NCBI GenBank assembly: GCA_022822205.1
Contig: JAJECC010000027.1
Coordinates: 1-50,032 of the forward strand
Reading direction: 5' to 3'
DNA length: 50,032 bases
Source: Rhodospirillales bacterium
GTDB lineage: Bacteria > Pseudomonadota > Alphaproteobacteria > Rhodospirillales > UBA2165
Part shown: positions 26,089 through 35,863 of the stretch, piece by piece
Layout of the letters: each line of letters starts with the position of its first letter
How positions within the stretch are numbered: the first letter of the stretch is position 1
The notes under the pieces: generated by a model
Told to the model about the DNA's origin: nothing
The model's input: only the letters and a program-made list of their open reading frames with translations
Databases searched by the model: none
Made by a program: the position numbers and the translations under genes

Positions 26089-28352
26089 TAGAATCGCGTT
26101 CCGAAATTAATCCGAATTAGTTCGTCCCTATCCTCGTCTTCCTCGAGGATTGGAGAGCCAAAATCAATGGCGATCGGTCCCAATGGCGAAGACCAGCCCA
26201 ATCCGGCACCCACCGACAGACGCAGGCTTCCCGGATCCAGCACGTTCGCGTTTGATGGCGATACGCCGCCGGCGCTGCCAAAATCGGTGAACATGCGCGC
26301 CCGGATACCGAATTCGTTGGGGAGTCCGACCGGGAAACCCAGTTCGACCGTGCCATTATAGACCCACTCACCGCCAAGGGCATCGTTGGTTGATTTGTCG
26401 CGCGGCCCCACGCCGGCAGCCTCAAATCCCCGCAAAGTGGATCCGCCAAGGAAGTATCTATCCGCGATCTCGACATCTTCGCCAAGACCCACGATGTACC
26501 CGACACGGCCCCTGGTCGAAAGTACCCATTCGTCGGCCACGGGCAGGAAGTAGCCGCTCGAAGCGGTATTTCGGAGATAGGCAACGTCACCGCCGAGCCC
26601 CGCCAGGTCCGAGCCGAGCCGAACGAAATAGCCATCCGTAGGACTAATTCGGCTATCCCGCTGATCATACAATAGAATTTGCGAGACCTCGGATACGTAG
26701 CGGGTGCCTTCTTGTGCCCTGATTAGGTTGGAAGCGCGAACTTGAACATTCTCGATCTCGGACGCACGGAACTGATACCGAAGGGTCTGGGACAGATTTT
26801 CGCTCAAAGGATAGCCAAATCGCACTCCTCCTCCGGTCTCGGTGAAATCATGGGACCGCGAAGCCTGGAGATCGCTCGAACGCCGGAAGATATCCACGCC
26901 GGCTCGCACCTCTCGATCCAAAAAGTAGGGTTCCGTAAACGCAAGGTCGACCTGATTTTTCTTGGCGCCGATGGATACGGAGAGCCCTAGTTCTTGTCCC
27001 CGTCCGAGAAGATTTCGCTCCCGGAGGGAGAATTCGCCGATCACCCCCGCATCCGTTGAAAATCCGGCGCCTACACTCAGAGAACCCGTCGATCGCTCTT
27101 CGACGTTGACCGAAACAACGGCCTTGTCGGGCGCGCTTCCGGGGCCATGCTCGACCTCGACGTTACTAAAGTAGCCGAGGTTTCGAATTCTTTGCTGCGA
27201 GCGCCGAAGCTTGGCGGAGTTGAACGCGTCTCCCTCGACCAATCTAAATTCGCGCCGAATGACCTTGTCGATCGTCCGTACATTTCCGGTGATATCAATG
27301 CGTTCCACGAACACTCGCGGCCCTTCATTGATACGGAAATTCAAATTGATGGTTCGATTTTCCCTGTCGCGATCGATTTGCGGCCGGATGTCGACAAATG
27401 CGAATCCCAAATTGCCGACCTCATCGGTCAATTTGTCGACGACTTCGTCGACGAGGTCACTGTCGTACCAGTCACCCTCCTCAAACTCGACGAGTCCGCG
27501 CAGCGTGTCGCCGTCTAGACCCCGCAACTCGGAACTGATGTCGAAAGTGCCGAATTTGTACCGTTGGCCCTCATCGAGGGTAAAGGTGATAAAGAAGGAG
27601 TCCCTTTCGGGTGTCAGTTCAGCCACCACGGAGCGAACCCGAAAGTCAGCGTATCCCTCCGAAAGATAGTGACGCCGCAAAAGCTCCCGGTCGAAGGCCA
27701 GGCGATCGGGATCATAAGTATCGTCAGAGGTGAAGAAACGATACCAAATCGCTTCCTTGGTTCGGATCACTTCCCGCAGATCGGAATCGTCCATCGCGCG
27801 ATTACCGACAAAGCGAATATTCTCGACCTTGGTCAGTTCGCCTTCGTCAATCTCGAATACCAGATCAACCCGGTTTTGCTCGAGGCGGATCACCTTGGGC
27901 ACCACGGATGCGGCAAATCTCCCCCGTACCTTGTAGACATCCAGAATCCGTTGGAGGTCCTCCTGGACCTTGGTGCGCGTGAATACCACGCGGGGCCGCA
28001 ACTGCACTTCGGTCTCTAGTACCTCATCCTCGACCCGTTGATTTCCCTCGAACGCAATACGGTTGATGATTGGGTTTTCCACCAACCGGATAACCAGGGC
28101 TTGTGCTTGCCGGTCAATGCTGATGTCCGCAAACAGGCCGGTGGCAAACAGGCTTTTCAGCGAACGGTCGATGCGCTCCGAATCGAAGGGATCGCCCTCA
28201 CGGACCAACAGGTAGGACCGAACCGTGCTCTGCTCGATGCGATGGGACCCCTCGATGATGATCTCGCGGATCGGCCCACCCGACTGCTGGGCGGACGCTG
28301 GCGCGATGCCAACGAGTAGCAAGACGATAAGCAAAACGGCGCGAGCGATCAC
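26088..28352 (-). CDS. bamA: Outer membrane protein assembly factor BamA
   Basis: Central subunit of the machine that inserts beta-barrels into the outer membrane. 754 residues. Signal peptide to about residue 22 (PASA-Q). POTRA repeats from about 27 to 350, beginning IREIIIEGSHRIEQSTVRSYL and including IRFVGNRAMDDSDLREVI and RIDITGNVRTIDKVIRREF. The C-terminal barrel includes GGSTLRGFEAAGVGPRD, with the conserved RGF in loop 6, and ends in Phe. The start is GTG at 28352. Its position between rseP and ompH matches the conserved order. Confidence 0.96.
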   Translation of the reverse strand: MIARAVLLIVLLLVGIAPASAQQSGGPIREIIIEGSHRIEQSTVRSYLLVREGDPFDSERIDRSLKSLFATGLFADISIDRQAQALVIRLVENPIINRIAFEGNQRVEDEVLETEVQLRPRVVFTRTKVQEDLQRILDVYKVRGRFAASVVPKVIRLEQNRVDLVFEIDEGELTKVENIRFVGNRAMDDSDLREVIRTKEAIWYRFFTSDDTYDPDRLAFDRELLRRHYLSEGYADFRVRSVVAELTPERDSFFITFTLDEGQRYKFGTFDISSELRGLDGDTLRGLVEFEEGDWYDSDLVDEVVDKLTDEVGNLGFAFVDIRPQIDRDRENRTINLNFRINEGPRVFVERIDITGNVRTIDKVIRREFRLVEGDAFNSAKLRRSQQRIRNLGYFSNVEVEHGPGSAPDKAVVSVNVEERSTGSLSVGAGFSTDAGVIGEFSLRERNLLGRGQELGLSVSIGAKKNQVDLAFTEPYFLDREVRAGVDIFRRSSDLQASRSHDFTETGGGVRFGYPLSENLSQTLRYQFRASEIENVQVRASNLIRAQEGTRYVSEVSQILLYDQRDSRISPTDGYFVRLGSDLAGLGGDVAYLRNTASSGYFLPVADEWVLSTRGRVGYIVGLGEDVEIADRYFLGGSTLRGFEAAGVGPRDKSTNDALGGEWVYNGTVELGFPVGLPNEFGIRARMFTDFGSAGGVSPSNANVLDPGSLRLSVGAGLGWSSPLGPIAIDFGSPILEEDEDRDELIRINFGTRF

Positions 28353-28380
28353 GAAGAAACGTTCCTTTGCGGACGATTCG

Positions 28381-29520
28381 TTAAGTAAAAAGGCCCGTAA
28401 TAAACTCGAAAAACTTCAATTGGACAAGATCGTTCCAGGTAACGAACAGGAATAGACAGAGTACCAGGACAAGCCCGAACCGGAACCCGTACTCCTGCGC
28501 GCGCGGTCCAAGGGGCCGTCCCCGCACCGCTTCCACGGCGTAGAACGCCAAATGACCACCGTCGAGCATGGGAATGGGAAACAAATTGATCAGCCCTAGA
28601 TTGACCGAGAGCACCGCCAACAGCCACACGAAGTCCCGCCATCCGTTTTGCGCCGCGTGGCCGGAAATCTGGGCAATTCGCAGCGGTCCCCCCAGGTCTT
28701 TCGCCGATTGTTCTCCGACAACCAGTCCGCCAACGAACTCCAAAATCCTGCCGGTCATGAAAACCGTCTGCTGAACGCCCATCCAGGCGCTGGTCAGCGG
28801 GTCCTGACGCTCATAGCGATTGCCGCCGGCGCCGACACCCAGCCGTCCCACCTCAACGGTATTTCCCTGGTCATCCTTTGCGGTTATCGCTTCGGGGATG
28901 GCTGTCAGATTGATAATTTGGCCGCCGCGTTCGACGCGAATTGCCATGGGCTTGGAAGGGCTCGCCCGCACGGCGTCGAAAATCTCCGAGAATAAGGTGA
29001 CCTTCTTGCCATTAATTTCGATGATCTTGTCATCGGTCCGGAATCCGGCCTCCGCCGCCGCCGAGCCGGGAATGACGCCGCCGACGATGGACGGCGGCGG
29101 TCCCTCAAACGGTTGCGGCACACCCGCTGTTGCAAAGAAAATGGCGAATACGATGGCCGCGAAGATGTAGTTGACCGCCGGGCCGGCAAAGACGATGGCC
29201 GCGCGCTGACCCAGCCTTTTGTTGTGGAAAGATACGGCCTTCTCTTCGGGCGTCATCTCCCGCTCGGTACCGTCTTCCTCGACGTGGGTATCACCCTCGC
29301 CGAACATCTTTACATATCCCCCGAGCGGGAACGCGCAAATCTTCCACCTGGTGTCGTTCTTGTCGGTCCAACCCTTGATCTCGGGGCCAAAGCCAACCGC
29401 GAATACTTCAACCCGAACGCCATTTCGCCGGGCAACCCAGTAGTGGCCGTATTCATGGACAAACACCAAAATTACAATGGCAACGATGAACGCCAGAATG
29501 ATAATGGTGAGGCTTTCCAT
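28381..29520 (-). CDS. rseP: Site-2 metalloprotease RseP
   Basis: Intramembrane zinc protease that cleaves anti-sigma factors and leftover signal peptides. 379 residues. Helix 1 carries HEYGH (residues 22-26), the zinc-binding HExxH; LDGGH (319-323) near the C-terminus supplies the third ligand. FPLGGYVKMFGE forms the membrane-associated beta-loop. I can see one PDZ domain (about 125-215, starting GGVIPGSAAAEAGFRTDDKIIEING), whereas E. coli RseP has two. Located between dxr and bamA. Confidence 0.94.
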   Translation of the reverse strand: MESLTIIILAFIVAIVILVFVHEYGHYWVARRNGVRVEVFAVGFGPEIKGWTDKNDTRWKICAFPLGGYVKMFGEGDTHVEEDGTEREMTPEEKAVSFHNKRLGQRAAIVFAGPAVNYIFAAIVFAIFFATAGVPQPFEGPPPSIVGGVIPGSAAAEAGFRTDDKIIEINGKKVTLFSEIFDAVRASPSKPMAIRVERGGQIINLTAIPEAITAKDDQGNTVEVGRLGVGAGGNRYERQDPLTSAWMGVQQTVFMTGRILEFVGGLVVGEQSAKDLGGPLRIAQISGHAAQNGWRDFVWLLAVLSVNLGLINLFPIPMLDGGHLAFYAVEAVRGRPLGPRAQEYGFRFGLVLVLCLFLFVTWNDLVQLKFFEFITGLFT

Positions 29521-29534
29521 AGGTTCTCTCGTTT

Positions 29535-30731
29535 CTAATTTTTCCGCGGCGCCAAAAAATCCGCCGCTAGTTCTCTCGCCTTGGTTCTCGCTCTCGAGTC
29601 AGAGTCCAGGACGTTGCCGATTGAGCCCGGCCGGGACATGGGAATCGCCGTAATCGTCGCCTCGACAAGTCGGGCGATATCGAGAAACCCAAGAGATCCG
29701 GCTAGAAACAACTCCACGGCAATCTCGTTCGCCGCGTTCAATATAGTAGGCACGTCGCCGCCGGCCCGCAAGGCGTCGCGGGCCAGTTTGAGTGCCGGAA
29801 AGCGTTCAAAATCAGGTGCTTCAAACGTGAGCCGGCCGATCTCTTCCAGCCGGAGGCGCGGTGAAGGCGCAGCAATACGATGAGGCCAGCCCAAGGCGTA
29901 GGAGATGGGCGTACGCATATCCGGCGTTCCCAACTGGGCCAGGACCGAGCCGTCGATATAGGCCACCATGGAATGGATGACCGATTGGGGGTGAACCAGA
30001 ATTTCGATCTGACTCTCCTCCACGGGAAACAGGTAATGGGCCTCGATCAGTTCGAGGCCCTTGTTCATCATCGTCGCCGAATCCACCGAAATCTTGGCCC
30101 CCATGTCCCAGTTGGGGTGAGCGACCGCCTGCGCGGGCGTTACGTCCCGCATGTCGGCAAGCGGTGTCTCCCGGAAGGGCCCTCCCGACGCCGTCAGAAT
30201 GATCCGCTCGACTTTTTCAGGCTCACCGAAATTGAACACCTGAAAGATCGCATTGTGTTCGGAATCGACCGGCAGAAGCGTCGCGCCACTGTCGGCGACT
30301 TCGGACAAGAGCAAATCACCGGCGCAAACGAGGCATTCCTTGTTGGCGAGCGCCACCGTTGCGCCGCGCCTGGCAGCGGCGATGGTCGGCGCCAAGCCGG
30401 CACCGCCGACGATCCCAGCCATGACCCAATCGGCGGGACGCGACGCCGCCTCAACCATCGATTCCTCTCCGGCCCCGACTTCGATGCCGGTTCCCGACAA
30501 GGCGGACTTGACCGACGCGTAATTTTCCTCGGAGGCCACCGCCACCATCCGCGGGTTGAACTTCAGCGCCTGCTCCACCAGCAGAGCCGTGTTTTGGTTG
30601 CCGGTGATGGCTTCGACCACATACCTGTCCGGCTCCCGCGCTATGAGATCGAGGGTGTTACAGCCGATGGACCCGGTTGAACCCAGGATCGTCACCCGGC
30701 GCGGCGTGTCTGATGAGGGCGCAGAATCCAT
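29535..30731 (-). CDS. dxr: 1-deoxy-D-xylulose 5-phosphate reductoisomerase
   Basis: Makes 2-C-methyl-D-erythritol 4-phosphate with NADPH in the MEP isoprenoid pathway. 398 residues. NADPH loop GSTGSIG (17-23). Further segments: LANKECLVCAGDLL, LLPVDSEHNAIFQ, LTASGGPFRETPL, the metal and substrate region HPNWDMGAKISVDSATMMNKGLELIEAHYLF, and VHPQSVIHSMV. The first ~11 residues are not conserved; ATG at 30731 is the only good start. It feeds undecaprenyl phosphate synthesis by uppS, three genes upstream in the same run. Confidence 0.97.
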   Translation of the reverse strand: MDSAPSSDTPRRVTILGSTGSIGCNTLDLIAREPDRYVVEAITGNQNTALLVEQALKFNPRMVAVASEENYASVKSALSGTGIEVGAGEESMVEAASRPADWVMAGIVGGAGLAPTIAAARRGATVALANKECLVCAGDLLLSEVADSGATLLPVDSEHNAIFQVFNFGEPEKVERIILTASGGPFRETPLADMRDVTPAQAVAHPNWDMGAKISVDSATMMNKGLELIEAHYLFPVEESQIEILVHPQSVIHSMVAYIDGSVLAQLGTPDMRTPISYALGWPHRIAAPSPRLRLEEIGRLTFEAPDFERFPALKLARDALRAGGDVPTILNAANEIAVELFLAGSLGFLDIARLVEATITAIPMSRPGSIGNVLDSDSRARTKARELAADFLAPRKN

Positions 30732-30736
30732 AATGT

Positions 30737-31546
30737 TCAGTTCCCCATTCGTACCGCAACGGTCAGGATGGCGGCCAGCGGGGCCGCCGCCAGGACTCCA
30801 TCAACGCGATCAAGAACACCACCGTGACCGGGGATCAGCCGCCCGGAGTCCTTTACCTCGAACCGCCGCTTAATCCACGATTCGAATAAGTCGCCGGCCT
30901 GCGACGCCGCCCCGATTACCAGAGCAAGCAATATCGCCAACATCACCGACATGCCGCTGGCGGCCGTCGCAATTGCGGCGGCCGCGGCGATACCGCAGCC
31001 CAATCCGCCGACGACACCGGCCCAGGTCTTGTTGGGGCTGATTTTCGGGGCAAGCTTCGCACCGCCGATGGTCCGTCCGAAAACATACGCTCCGATGTCA
31101 TTGGCCCAGACGACGGCGAACAAAGCCAATACGTGCATCATGCCGGACTCCGGATGTTGCCGAAGACTGACAAGTGCAAGGCAGGGTAGGCCCAGATAGA
31201 GCACGCCAGCGACAGCCCAGCGCCTTTCCCGCCGGCCGCCCAGACCCGCCAAGAGAATCATCGCTGCCAGACCGGCGATCATTGTAACCTCGTAACGCCC
31301 CAGCGCGGCGAACAGAATGACGGACAGCACGCCCAGGCCAAGAAGCCAACCGGTCAGGCTATTCAACCGAATACCGCACATGCCTGCCCATTCCCAAATC
31401 ATGGCCATGGCGAAAAGCGCAACAAAGATGTCGAACGCCGGGGCGCCAAACCAAGTCGCGCCGACGGCGACGGTCACCAGGACCACGGCCGACACGACCC
31501 TGAGATACAGGGTGTCGGGCGTTCTCTCACCCGCCGGTTGCCCCAT
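30737..31546 (-). CDS. cdsA: Phosphatidate cytidylyltransferase
   Basis: Makes CDP-diacylglycerol from phosphatidate and CTP in the inner membrane, the branch point of phospholipid synthesis. 269 residues with about seven or eight hydrophobic helices. The family signature is near the C-terminus: GDLFESWIKRRFEVKDSG followed by LIPGHGGVLDRVDG; KISPNKTWAGVVGG is also conserved. The ATG at 31546 overlaps the end of uppS by 20 bases; an open frame runs further upstream but only within uppS. Confidence 0.94.
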   Translation of the reverse strand: MGQPAGERTPDTLYLRVVSAVVLVTVAVGATWFGAPAFDIFVALFAMAMIWEWAGMCGIRLNSLTGWLLGLGVLSVILFAALGRYEVTMIAGLAAMILLAGLGGRRERRWAVAGVLYLGLPCLALVSLRQHPESGMMHVLALFAVVWANDIGAYVFGRTIGGAKLAPKISPNKTWAGVVGGLGCGIAAAAAIATAASGMSVMLAILLALVIGAASQAGDLFESWIKRRFEVKDSGRLIPGHGGVLDRVDGVLAAAPLAAILTVAVRMGN

Positions 31547-32264
31547 ATCGGCGCTCTCTTCGGTTGAATTCCGCGATGGCCTCGAGAAACAGGTCTTCGG
31601 AGAAATCGGGCCAATGGGCGTCCAGGAATACGAATTCGGCATAGGCCAACTGCCACAGCAGGAAATTGCTGATCCGTCGCTCGCCGCCGGTTCTGATCAG
31701 CAGGTCCGGATCCGGAATTCCCATCGTATCGAGGTGCGACGCCACGCAATCTTCATCGATCTGACCGGCAGCCAACTCCCCGCTCTCGATTTTTCGACCG
31801 ATCTGCCGCATCGCCTCGGTCAATTCGGCGCGTCCGCCATAGCTAAGAGCCAGAATCAGATCCAATGTCGAATTGCCGGCCGTTTGGCGTTCGCAGTGCT
31901 CGATCAGGCCGACAATATCCTTGCCCAGATGCCGGCGCTCGCCGATGACCCGTAAACGCACACCGTTCTTGTGCAATTCGGCGATCTCGCTCCTCAGATA
32001 GCGCCGCAGCAATCCCATCAGGTCATCAATTTCCGCAAGCGGGCGTTTCCAGTTTTCGGACGAGAAGCTGAAAAGCGTGAGATACCTCACACCGTACTTG
32101 ACCGACGACTCAACGGCGCATCGTACCGCCTCGGCGCCCTTCCGGTGCCCGGCAATGCGCGGCAACCCGCGGGCTTTCGCCCATCGGCCATTGCCATCCA
32201 TGATAATCGCGATGTGCGCCGGCGGGGCTGAAACGTCGCCATATTCGGGGGCAAATTTCGCCAA
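31527..32264 (-). CDS. uppS: Isoprenyl transferase (undecaprenyl diphosphate synthase)
   Basis: Builds C55 undecaprenyl diphosphate, the lipid carrier for peptidoglycan and LPS sugars. 245 residues from the chosen TTG at 32264. Motifs: IIMDGNGRWAKARG (catalytic Asp23), GHRKGAEAVR, YLTLFSFSSENWKRP, LALSYGGRAELTEAM, DLLIRTGGERRISNFLLWQLAYAE and FLDAHWPDF. The TTG is preferred because AGGTG lies about five bases upstream and the length fits the family; an in-frame ATG at 32309 would lie inside frr. Start choice is moderately certain. Confidence 0.93.
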   Translation of the reverse strand: MAKFAPEYGDVSAPPAHIAIIMDGNGRWAKARGLPRIAGHRKGAEAVRCAVESSVKYGVRYLTLFSFSSENWKRPLAEIDDLMGLLRRYLRSEIAELHKNGVRLRVIGERRHLGKDIVGLIEHCERQTAGNSTLDLILALSYGGRAELTEAMRQIGRKIESGELAAGQIDEDCVASHLDTMGIPDPDLLIRTGGERRISNFLLWQLAYAEFVFLDAHWPDFSEDLFLEAIAEFNRRERRYGATGG

Positions 32265-32265
32265 G

Positions 32266-32835
32266 TTACACCTGCATAATCTCTTGTTCCTTGCGATGGA
32301 GAGCCTCATCCATCTTGGAGATGAAGTGGTCTGTCAGGTCCTGGATTTCCTTGCCGTAATCCCGGTGCGCGTCCTGCGAGATCCCACCATCCTTTTCGGT
32401 TTTTTTGAGTTCATCCATCACGTGGCGACGGACGTTGCGGACCGCCACCCGCGCTTCTTCGGTATACTTTCCCGCAATCTTGGTCAGTTCGGTTCGCCGT
32501 TCTTCAGTAAGGGGTGGAATCGGAATGCGGACCAATTGGCCATCGCTCGCCGGGTTCAGTCCCAGATCGGCTTCGCGAATAGCCTTTTCGACCGCACCGA
32601 CCAGACCCTTGTCCCACACTTGAACCGTCAACAACTGTGGTTCAGGCACGGAAACGGTGCCGACCTGCGAAAGCGGCATTTGTGATCCGTAGGCATCGAC
32701 GTTGATCGGTTCCAGCAGGCTTGTCGAGGCACGTCCGGTCCGCAAGCCGCCGAATTCCTTTTGCAGAACCTGTAGTGCGCCCTCCATCCGGCGTTCAACA
32801 TCCGACTTGGTTGACGCGAAATCATAATCAGCCAC
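32266..32835 (-). CDS. frr: Ribosome recycling factor
   Basis: Splits post-termination ribosomes together with EF-G. 189 residues, essentially all of the usual length. Typical segments: [74 protein letters not shown] and [14 protein letters not shown]. The GTG start at 32835 has an AGGGGG site and overlaps the pyrH stop by 8 bases, so translation is coupled. Confidence 0.96.
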   Translation of the reverse strand: MADYDFASTKSDVERRMEGALQVLQKEFGGLRTGRASTSLLEPINVDAYGSQMPLSQVGTVSVPEPQLLTVQVWDKGLVGAVEKAIREADLGLNPASDGQLVRIPIPPLTEERRTELTKIAGKYTEEARVAVRNVRRHVMDELKKTEKDGGISQDAHRDYGKEIQDLTDHFISKMDEALHRKEQEIMQV

Positions 32836-33577
32836 CGTTTGCCCCCTCCGTGATAATTGTTGAAACGCCCTTGCCCTGCACCACCTCCCCAAAAGTCCCG
32901 GGAGCGTGGATGGAGAACACCAAAATCGGGATTTTGTTCTCCCGGGCAAGCGATATGGCAGAAGCATCCATGACTTTGAGGTCCTGGGTCAAGACGTCCC
33001 GATAGGTGAGTTCGTCATAGCGCTTCGCCGAGGTATCGGTTTTGGGGTCGGCTGAATAAACACCGTCCACCTGGGTACCCTTGAATAACGCGTCGCAGCC
33101 CATTTCAGCGGCACGCAGGGCAGCGGCGGTATCCGTGGTGAAGAACGGATTTCCGGTACCGGCCGCGAAAATAACCACCCGTCCCTTTTCCATGTGACGA
33201 ATGGCCCGGCGGCGGATATAGGGCTCGCAAACTGCGGACATGGGAATGGCCGAGAGTACGCGCGTCGGTACCTCATTCCTCTCGAGTACGGACTGAATAC
33301 CCAGCGCATTTATGACTGTCGCCAGCATTCCCATATGATCGGCGCTTGATCGCTCAAGCCCCGCCGCAACGCCCGAAAGTCCGCGAAATATGTTGCCGCC
33401 GCCGACGACGAGGCAAACCTGCACGCCCATTCCCTGCACGGTCCTCACCTCGTCCGCGATCCGTTCCATGGTCACGGGATCGAGCCCGAATTCCCGATCA
33501 CCCATCAACCCCTCACCGGAGAGTTTCAGGAGAACGCGATGATATATGGGATTATCTGGCATTTCCGTCTTCGCCAT
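32828..33577 (-). CDS. pyrH: Uridylate kinase
   Basis: Phosphorylates UMP to UDP; usually allosterically controlled by GTP and UTP. 249 residues of the amino-acid kinase fold. Motifs: [60 protein letters not shown] and [12 protein letters not shown]. Start codon uncertain: ATG at 33577 is given, while ATG at 33562 would give a start closer to that of most homologues, and a TTG lies at 33586; none has a strong ribosome-binding site. The tsf stop is 148 bases upstream, leaving room for a separate promoter. Confidence 0.95.
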   Translation of the reverse strand: MAKTEMPDNPIYHRVLLKLSGEGLMGDREFGLDPVTMERIADEVRTVQGMGVQVCLVVGGGNIFRGLSGVAAGLERSSADHMGMLATVINALGIQSVLERNEVPTRVLSAIPMSAVCEPYIRRRAIRHMEKGRVVIFAAGTGNPFFTTDTAAALRAAEMGCDALFKGTQVDGVYSADPKTDTSAKRYDELTYRDVLTQDLKVMDASAISLARENKIPILVFSIHAPGTFGEVVQGKGVSTIITEGANGG

Positions 33578-33689
33578 GGGCAGCAATACCGGTGCGGCGG
33601 CGGGACATTGCGATCAAGTGCGTCCACACAGCAACGGCCGCGATAGTACACCACCCGCAGCCGCTACGTCTTTGATTTTTCACTGATTT

Positions 33690-33713
33690 CCGGGAAAAAC
33701 GGGGTTTTCCTGG
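33690..33713 (-). terminator. Hairpin downstream of tsf
   Basis: On the minus strand, CC-A-GGAAAA pairs with TTTTCC-C-GG: eight pairs with one internal mismatch and a loop of about six bases, starting about 12 bases past the tsf stop. It is followed by AAATCAG rather than a T-run. It may attenuate read-through from rpsB-tsf into pyrH or stabilise the rpsB-tsf mRNA. Confidence 0.4.
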
Positions 33714-33725
33714 AATTGCGCCTAA

Positions 33726-34649
33726 TTACATTCCTGCCGTTGCGGCGACCTCCGCCGCAAAATCCTCTTCCTTCTTCTCGAGGCCTTCGCCAAGCGCGAA
33801 TCGTTTGAACCCCGTGACCTTGATCCCGCTGCCGACATCCTGTCCCGCGGCTTCGACGGCTTTCAAGACCTTGGTTTCGTTGTCGATCACGAAGGTCTGC
33901 TCCATCAGGCAAACTTCCTCGTAGTACTTGCGCAACCGGCCTTCGACCATCTTTTCGATGATCTCCTCCGGCTTGCCTGAGGCGCGCGCCTGCTCAGCGA
34001 GGACGGTCTTTTCACGCTCCAGGTCTTCGGCAGTAACGTCCTCCCGGGTCAACGCCCGCGGGTCGGCCGCCGCGACATGCATGGCCAATTGCTTGCCGAA
34101 CGCCTCCAGCTTGCCTGGATCGCCGGTGGATTCAAGCGCCACCAATACCCCGATTTTGCCGAGACCGGCGGCCAACGCGTTGTGCATGTAGGACACGACA
34201 ACCCCACTGCCGACCTCGAGGGTCTCGACACGGCGGATGTTCATATTTTCGCCGATCGTCGCAATCAGATTGGTGAGCGTCTCGGCCACCGTGCCGCCGC
34301 TCGGATGGGCAGCCGAGGTCAACGATTCAAGATCGCCGGCGCCCTCGAGGGCGATAGCCGCCACGCCGCCGGCAAACTCCTGAAACTGCTCGTTGCGGGC
34401 GACGAAATCGGTTTCCGCATTGACCTCGACGACGGCGCCCCGAGTGCCGCCGGTGGCGACGGCGATCAGGCCTTCGGCGGCAATCCGCCCGGCTTTCTTG
34501 GCCGCTGCCGAGAGGCCCTCCTTGCGAAGCCAATCAACGGCCGCCTCCAAATCGCCATCGTTCTCACCGAGGGCTTTCTTGCAATCCATCATTCCCGCGC
34601 CGGTTTGCTCACGGAGCTCCTTGACGAGCGCTGCGGTAATTTCTGTCAT
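33726..34649 (-). CDS. tsf: Elongation factor Ts
   Basis: Nucleotide exchange factor for EF-Tu. 307 residues. The N-terminal UBA-like domain is [39 protein letters not shown], followed by [27 protein letters not shown], the EF-Tu-contacting core, and two dimerisation/core repeats. ATG at 34649 with an AAGG site. 51 bases separate it from rpsB, the usual rpsB-tsf pairing. Confidence 0.97.
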   Translation of the reverse strand: MTEITAALVKELREQTGAGMMDCKKALGENDGDLEAAVDWLRKEGLSAAAKKAGRIAAEGLIAVATGGTRGAVVEVNAETDFVARNEQFQEFAGGVAAIALEGAGDLESLTSAAHPSGGTVAETLTNLIATIGENMNIRRVETLEVGSGVVVSYMHNALAAGLGKIGVLVALESTGDPGKLEAFGKQLAMHVAAADPRALTREDVTAEDLEREKTVLAEQARASGKPEEIIEKMVEGRLRKYYEEVCLMEQTFVIDNETKVLKAVEAAGQDVGSGIKVTGFKRFALGEGLEKKEEDFAAEVAATAGM

Positions 34650-34700
34650 TTGCTTACCTTTATTCTAATATTCAGGCTCTATCGCCTTGATATATATAAG

Positions 34701-35672
34701 TTAAGAGGCTGTCGGCTGTTCCGGCTCACCCTCGGATACCTGCTCCGCGACGGCTTCCTCCGCCGGCGTTTCCCCGGCCGGCGTCTCGGTCTCAGCGGGT
34801 GTCGCTTCCCCGGACGCCTGCTCCGCGGCGACTTCTTCCGCAGGTGCTTCCTCGGCCGGTGCTTCGGCCTCGGCAGGTGCCTCTTCCGCAGGCGCTTCAG
34901 CCTCTGCCGCAACCTCTTCCTCTGCGGGCAATTCTTCCACCGGCGCCTCCTCCGACTCGCCGATATCACCGCCGCTCATGGAGATTTCCTCCTGGATACC
35001 GGACAGCACGGCACCGGCCAGCAAGTCGCAATAGAGATTGATCGCCCGGATGGAGTCATCGTTGCCGGGGATGGGATAGTCGATGCCGTCGGGGTTTGAA
35101 TTACTATCGATGATGCCGACCACGGGAATACCAAGCTTGTTGGCTTCGGCGACGGCGATGGCTTCCTTGTTGGTATCCACGACGACGACAACGTCGGGCA
35201 GACCGCCCATCTCCTTGATCCCGCCAAGAGCCCGCTCCAGCTTGTCCCGTTCGCGGGTAATGCGCAGCAGCTCTTTCTTGGTCAGTCCGATATTTTCTTC
35301 CGAAAGCTGTTCTTCAAGCGTTTTCAATCGCTTAATGGAATTGGAAATGGTCTTCCAGTTGGTCATCATGCCACCGAGCCAACGGTGATTGACGTAATAC
35401 TGGCCACACTTCTTGGCCGCTTCCGCAACCGCGCCACTGGCCTGGCGCTTGGTGCCGACCCACAGAACCCGGCCGCCGCCGGCGACAATTTCCCCGACCG
35501 CGTTCATGGCCTGATAGAGCATGGGCACGGTCTGTTGCAGGTCGATGATGTGAATACCCTGCCGGGTTCCGAAGATGTACTGATCCATCTTGGGATTCCA
35601 GCGGCGGGTGACGTGTCCGAAATGCACACCAGCTTCCAGTAGCTGGCGCATGCTAAAGGTTGGCAAAGCCAT
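34701..35672 (-). CDS. rpsB: Small ribosomal subunit protein uS2 with a long acidic tail
   Basis: Needed for a functional 30S subunit. Residues 1-234 are a normal uS2: [90 protein letters not shown] and [20 protein letters not shown]. Residues from about 235 to 323 form an added tail of repeating Pro-Ala-Glu-Glu units, about one third Glu and with no Lys or Arg; it is probably disordered. The ATG at 35672 has AGAAGGAA. A candidate promoter lies about 120 bases upstream. Confidence 0.96.
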   Translation of the reverse strand: MALPTFSMRQLLEAGVHFGHVTRRWNPKMDQYIFGTRQGIHIIDLQQTVPMLYQAMNAVGEIVAGGGRVLWVGTKRQASGAVAEAAKKCGQYYVNHRWLGGMMTNWKTISNSIKRLKTLEEQLSEENIGLTKKELLRITRERDKLERALGGIKEMGGLPDVVVVVDTNKEAIAVAEANKLGIPVVGIIDSNSNPDGIDYPIPGNDDSIRAINLYCDLLAGAVLSGIQEEISMSGGDIGESEEAPVEELPAEEEVAAEAEAPAEEAPAEAEAPAEEAPAEEVAAEQASGEATPAETETPAGETPAEEAVAEQVSEGEPEQPTAS

Positions 35673-35790
35673 GTCGTGTTCCTTCTCCGGTTAGGCCTCC
35701 GCGGGCGACATCCTGGACATCAGGACACCGGAGCGACAAACAGCGAATTTGCGCCGCCGCCGCGAGCCCGCGTGCGGATTTACGGCGTGC

Positions 35791-35819
35791 GTTCTAAAGG
35801 GATCAGACCCCGCATTCAA
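35791..35819 (-). promoter_or_regulatory. Predicted rpsB-tsf promoter
   Basis: On the minus strand: TTGAAT (35819-35814), a 17-base spacer, then TAGAAC (35796-35791). The predicted start of transcription is near 35784, giving a leader of about 110 bases. This is long enough for autoregulatory structure, as is known for rpsB leaders in other bacteria. The rest of the 35673-35863 spacer shows nothing else I can identify. Confidence 0.45.
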
Positions 35820-35863
35820 GCCAAATATTGGAGATATCGTTGGCCGACGGCCCGGAACCTGCT

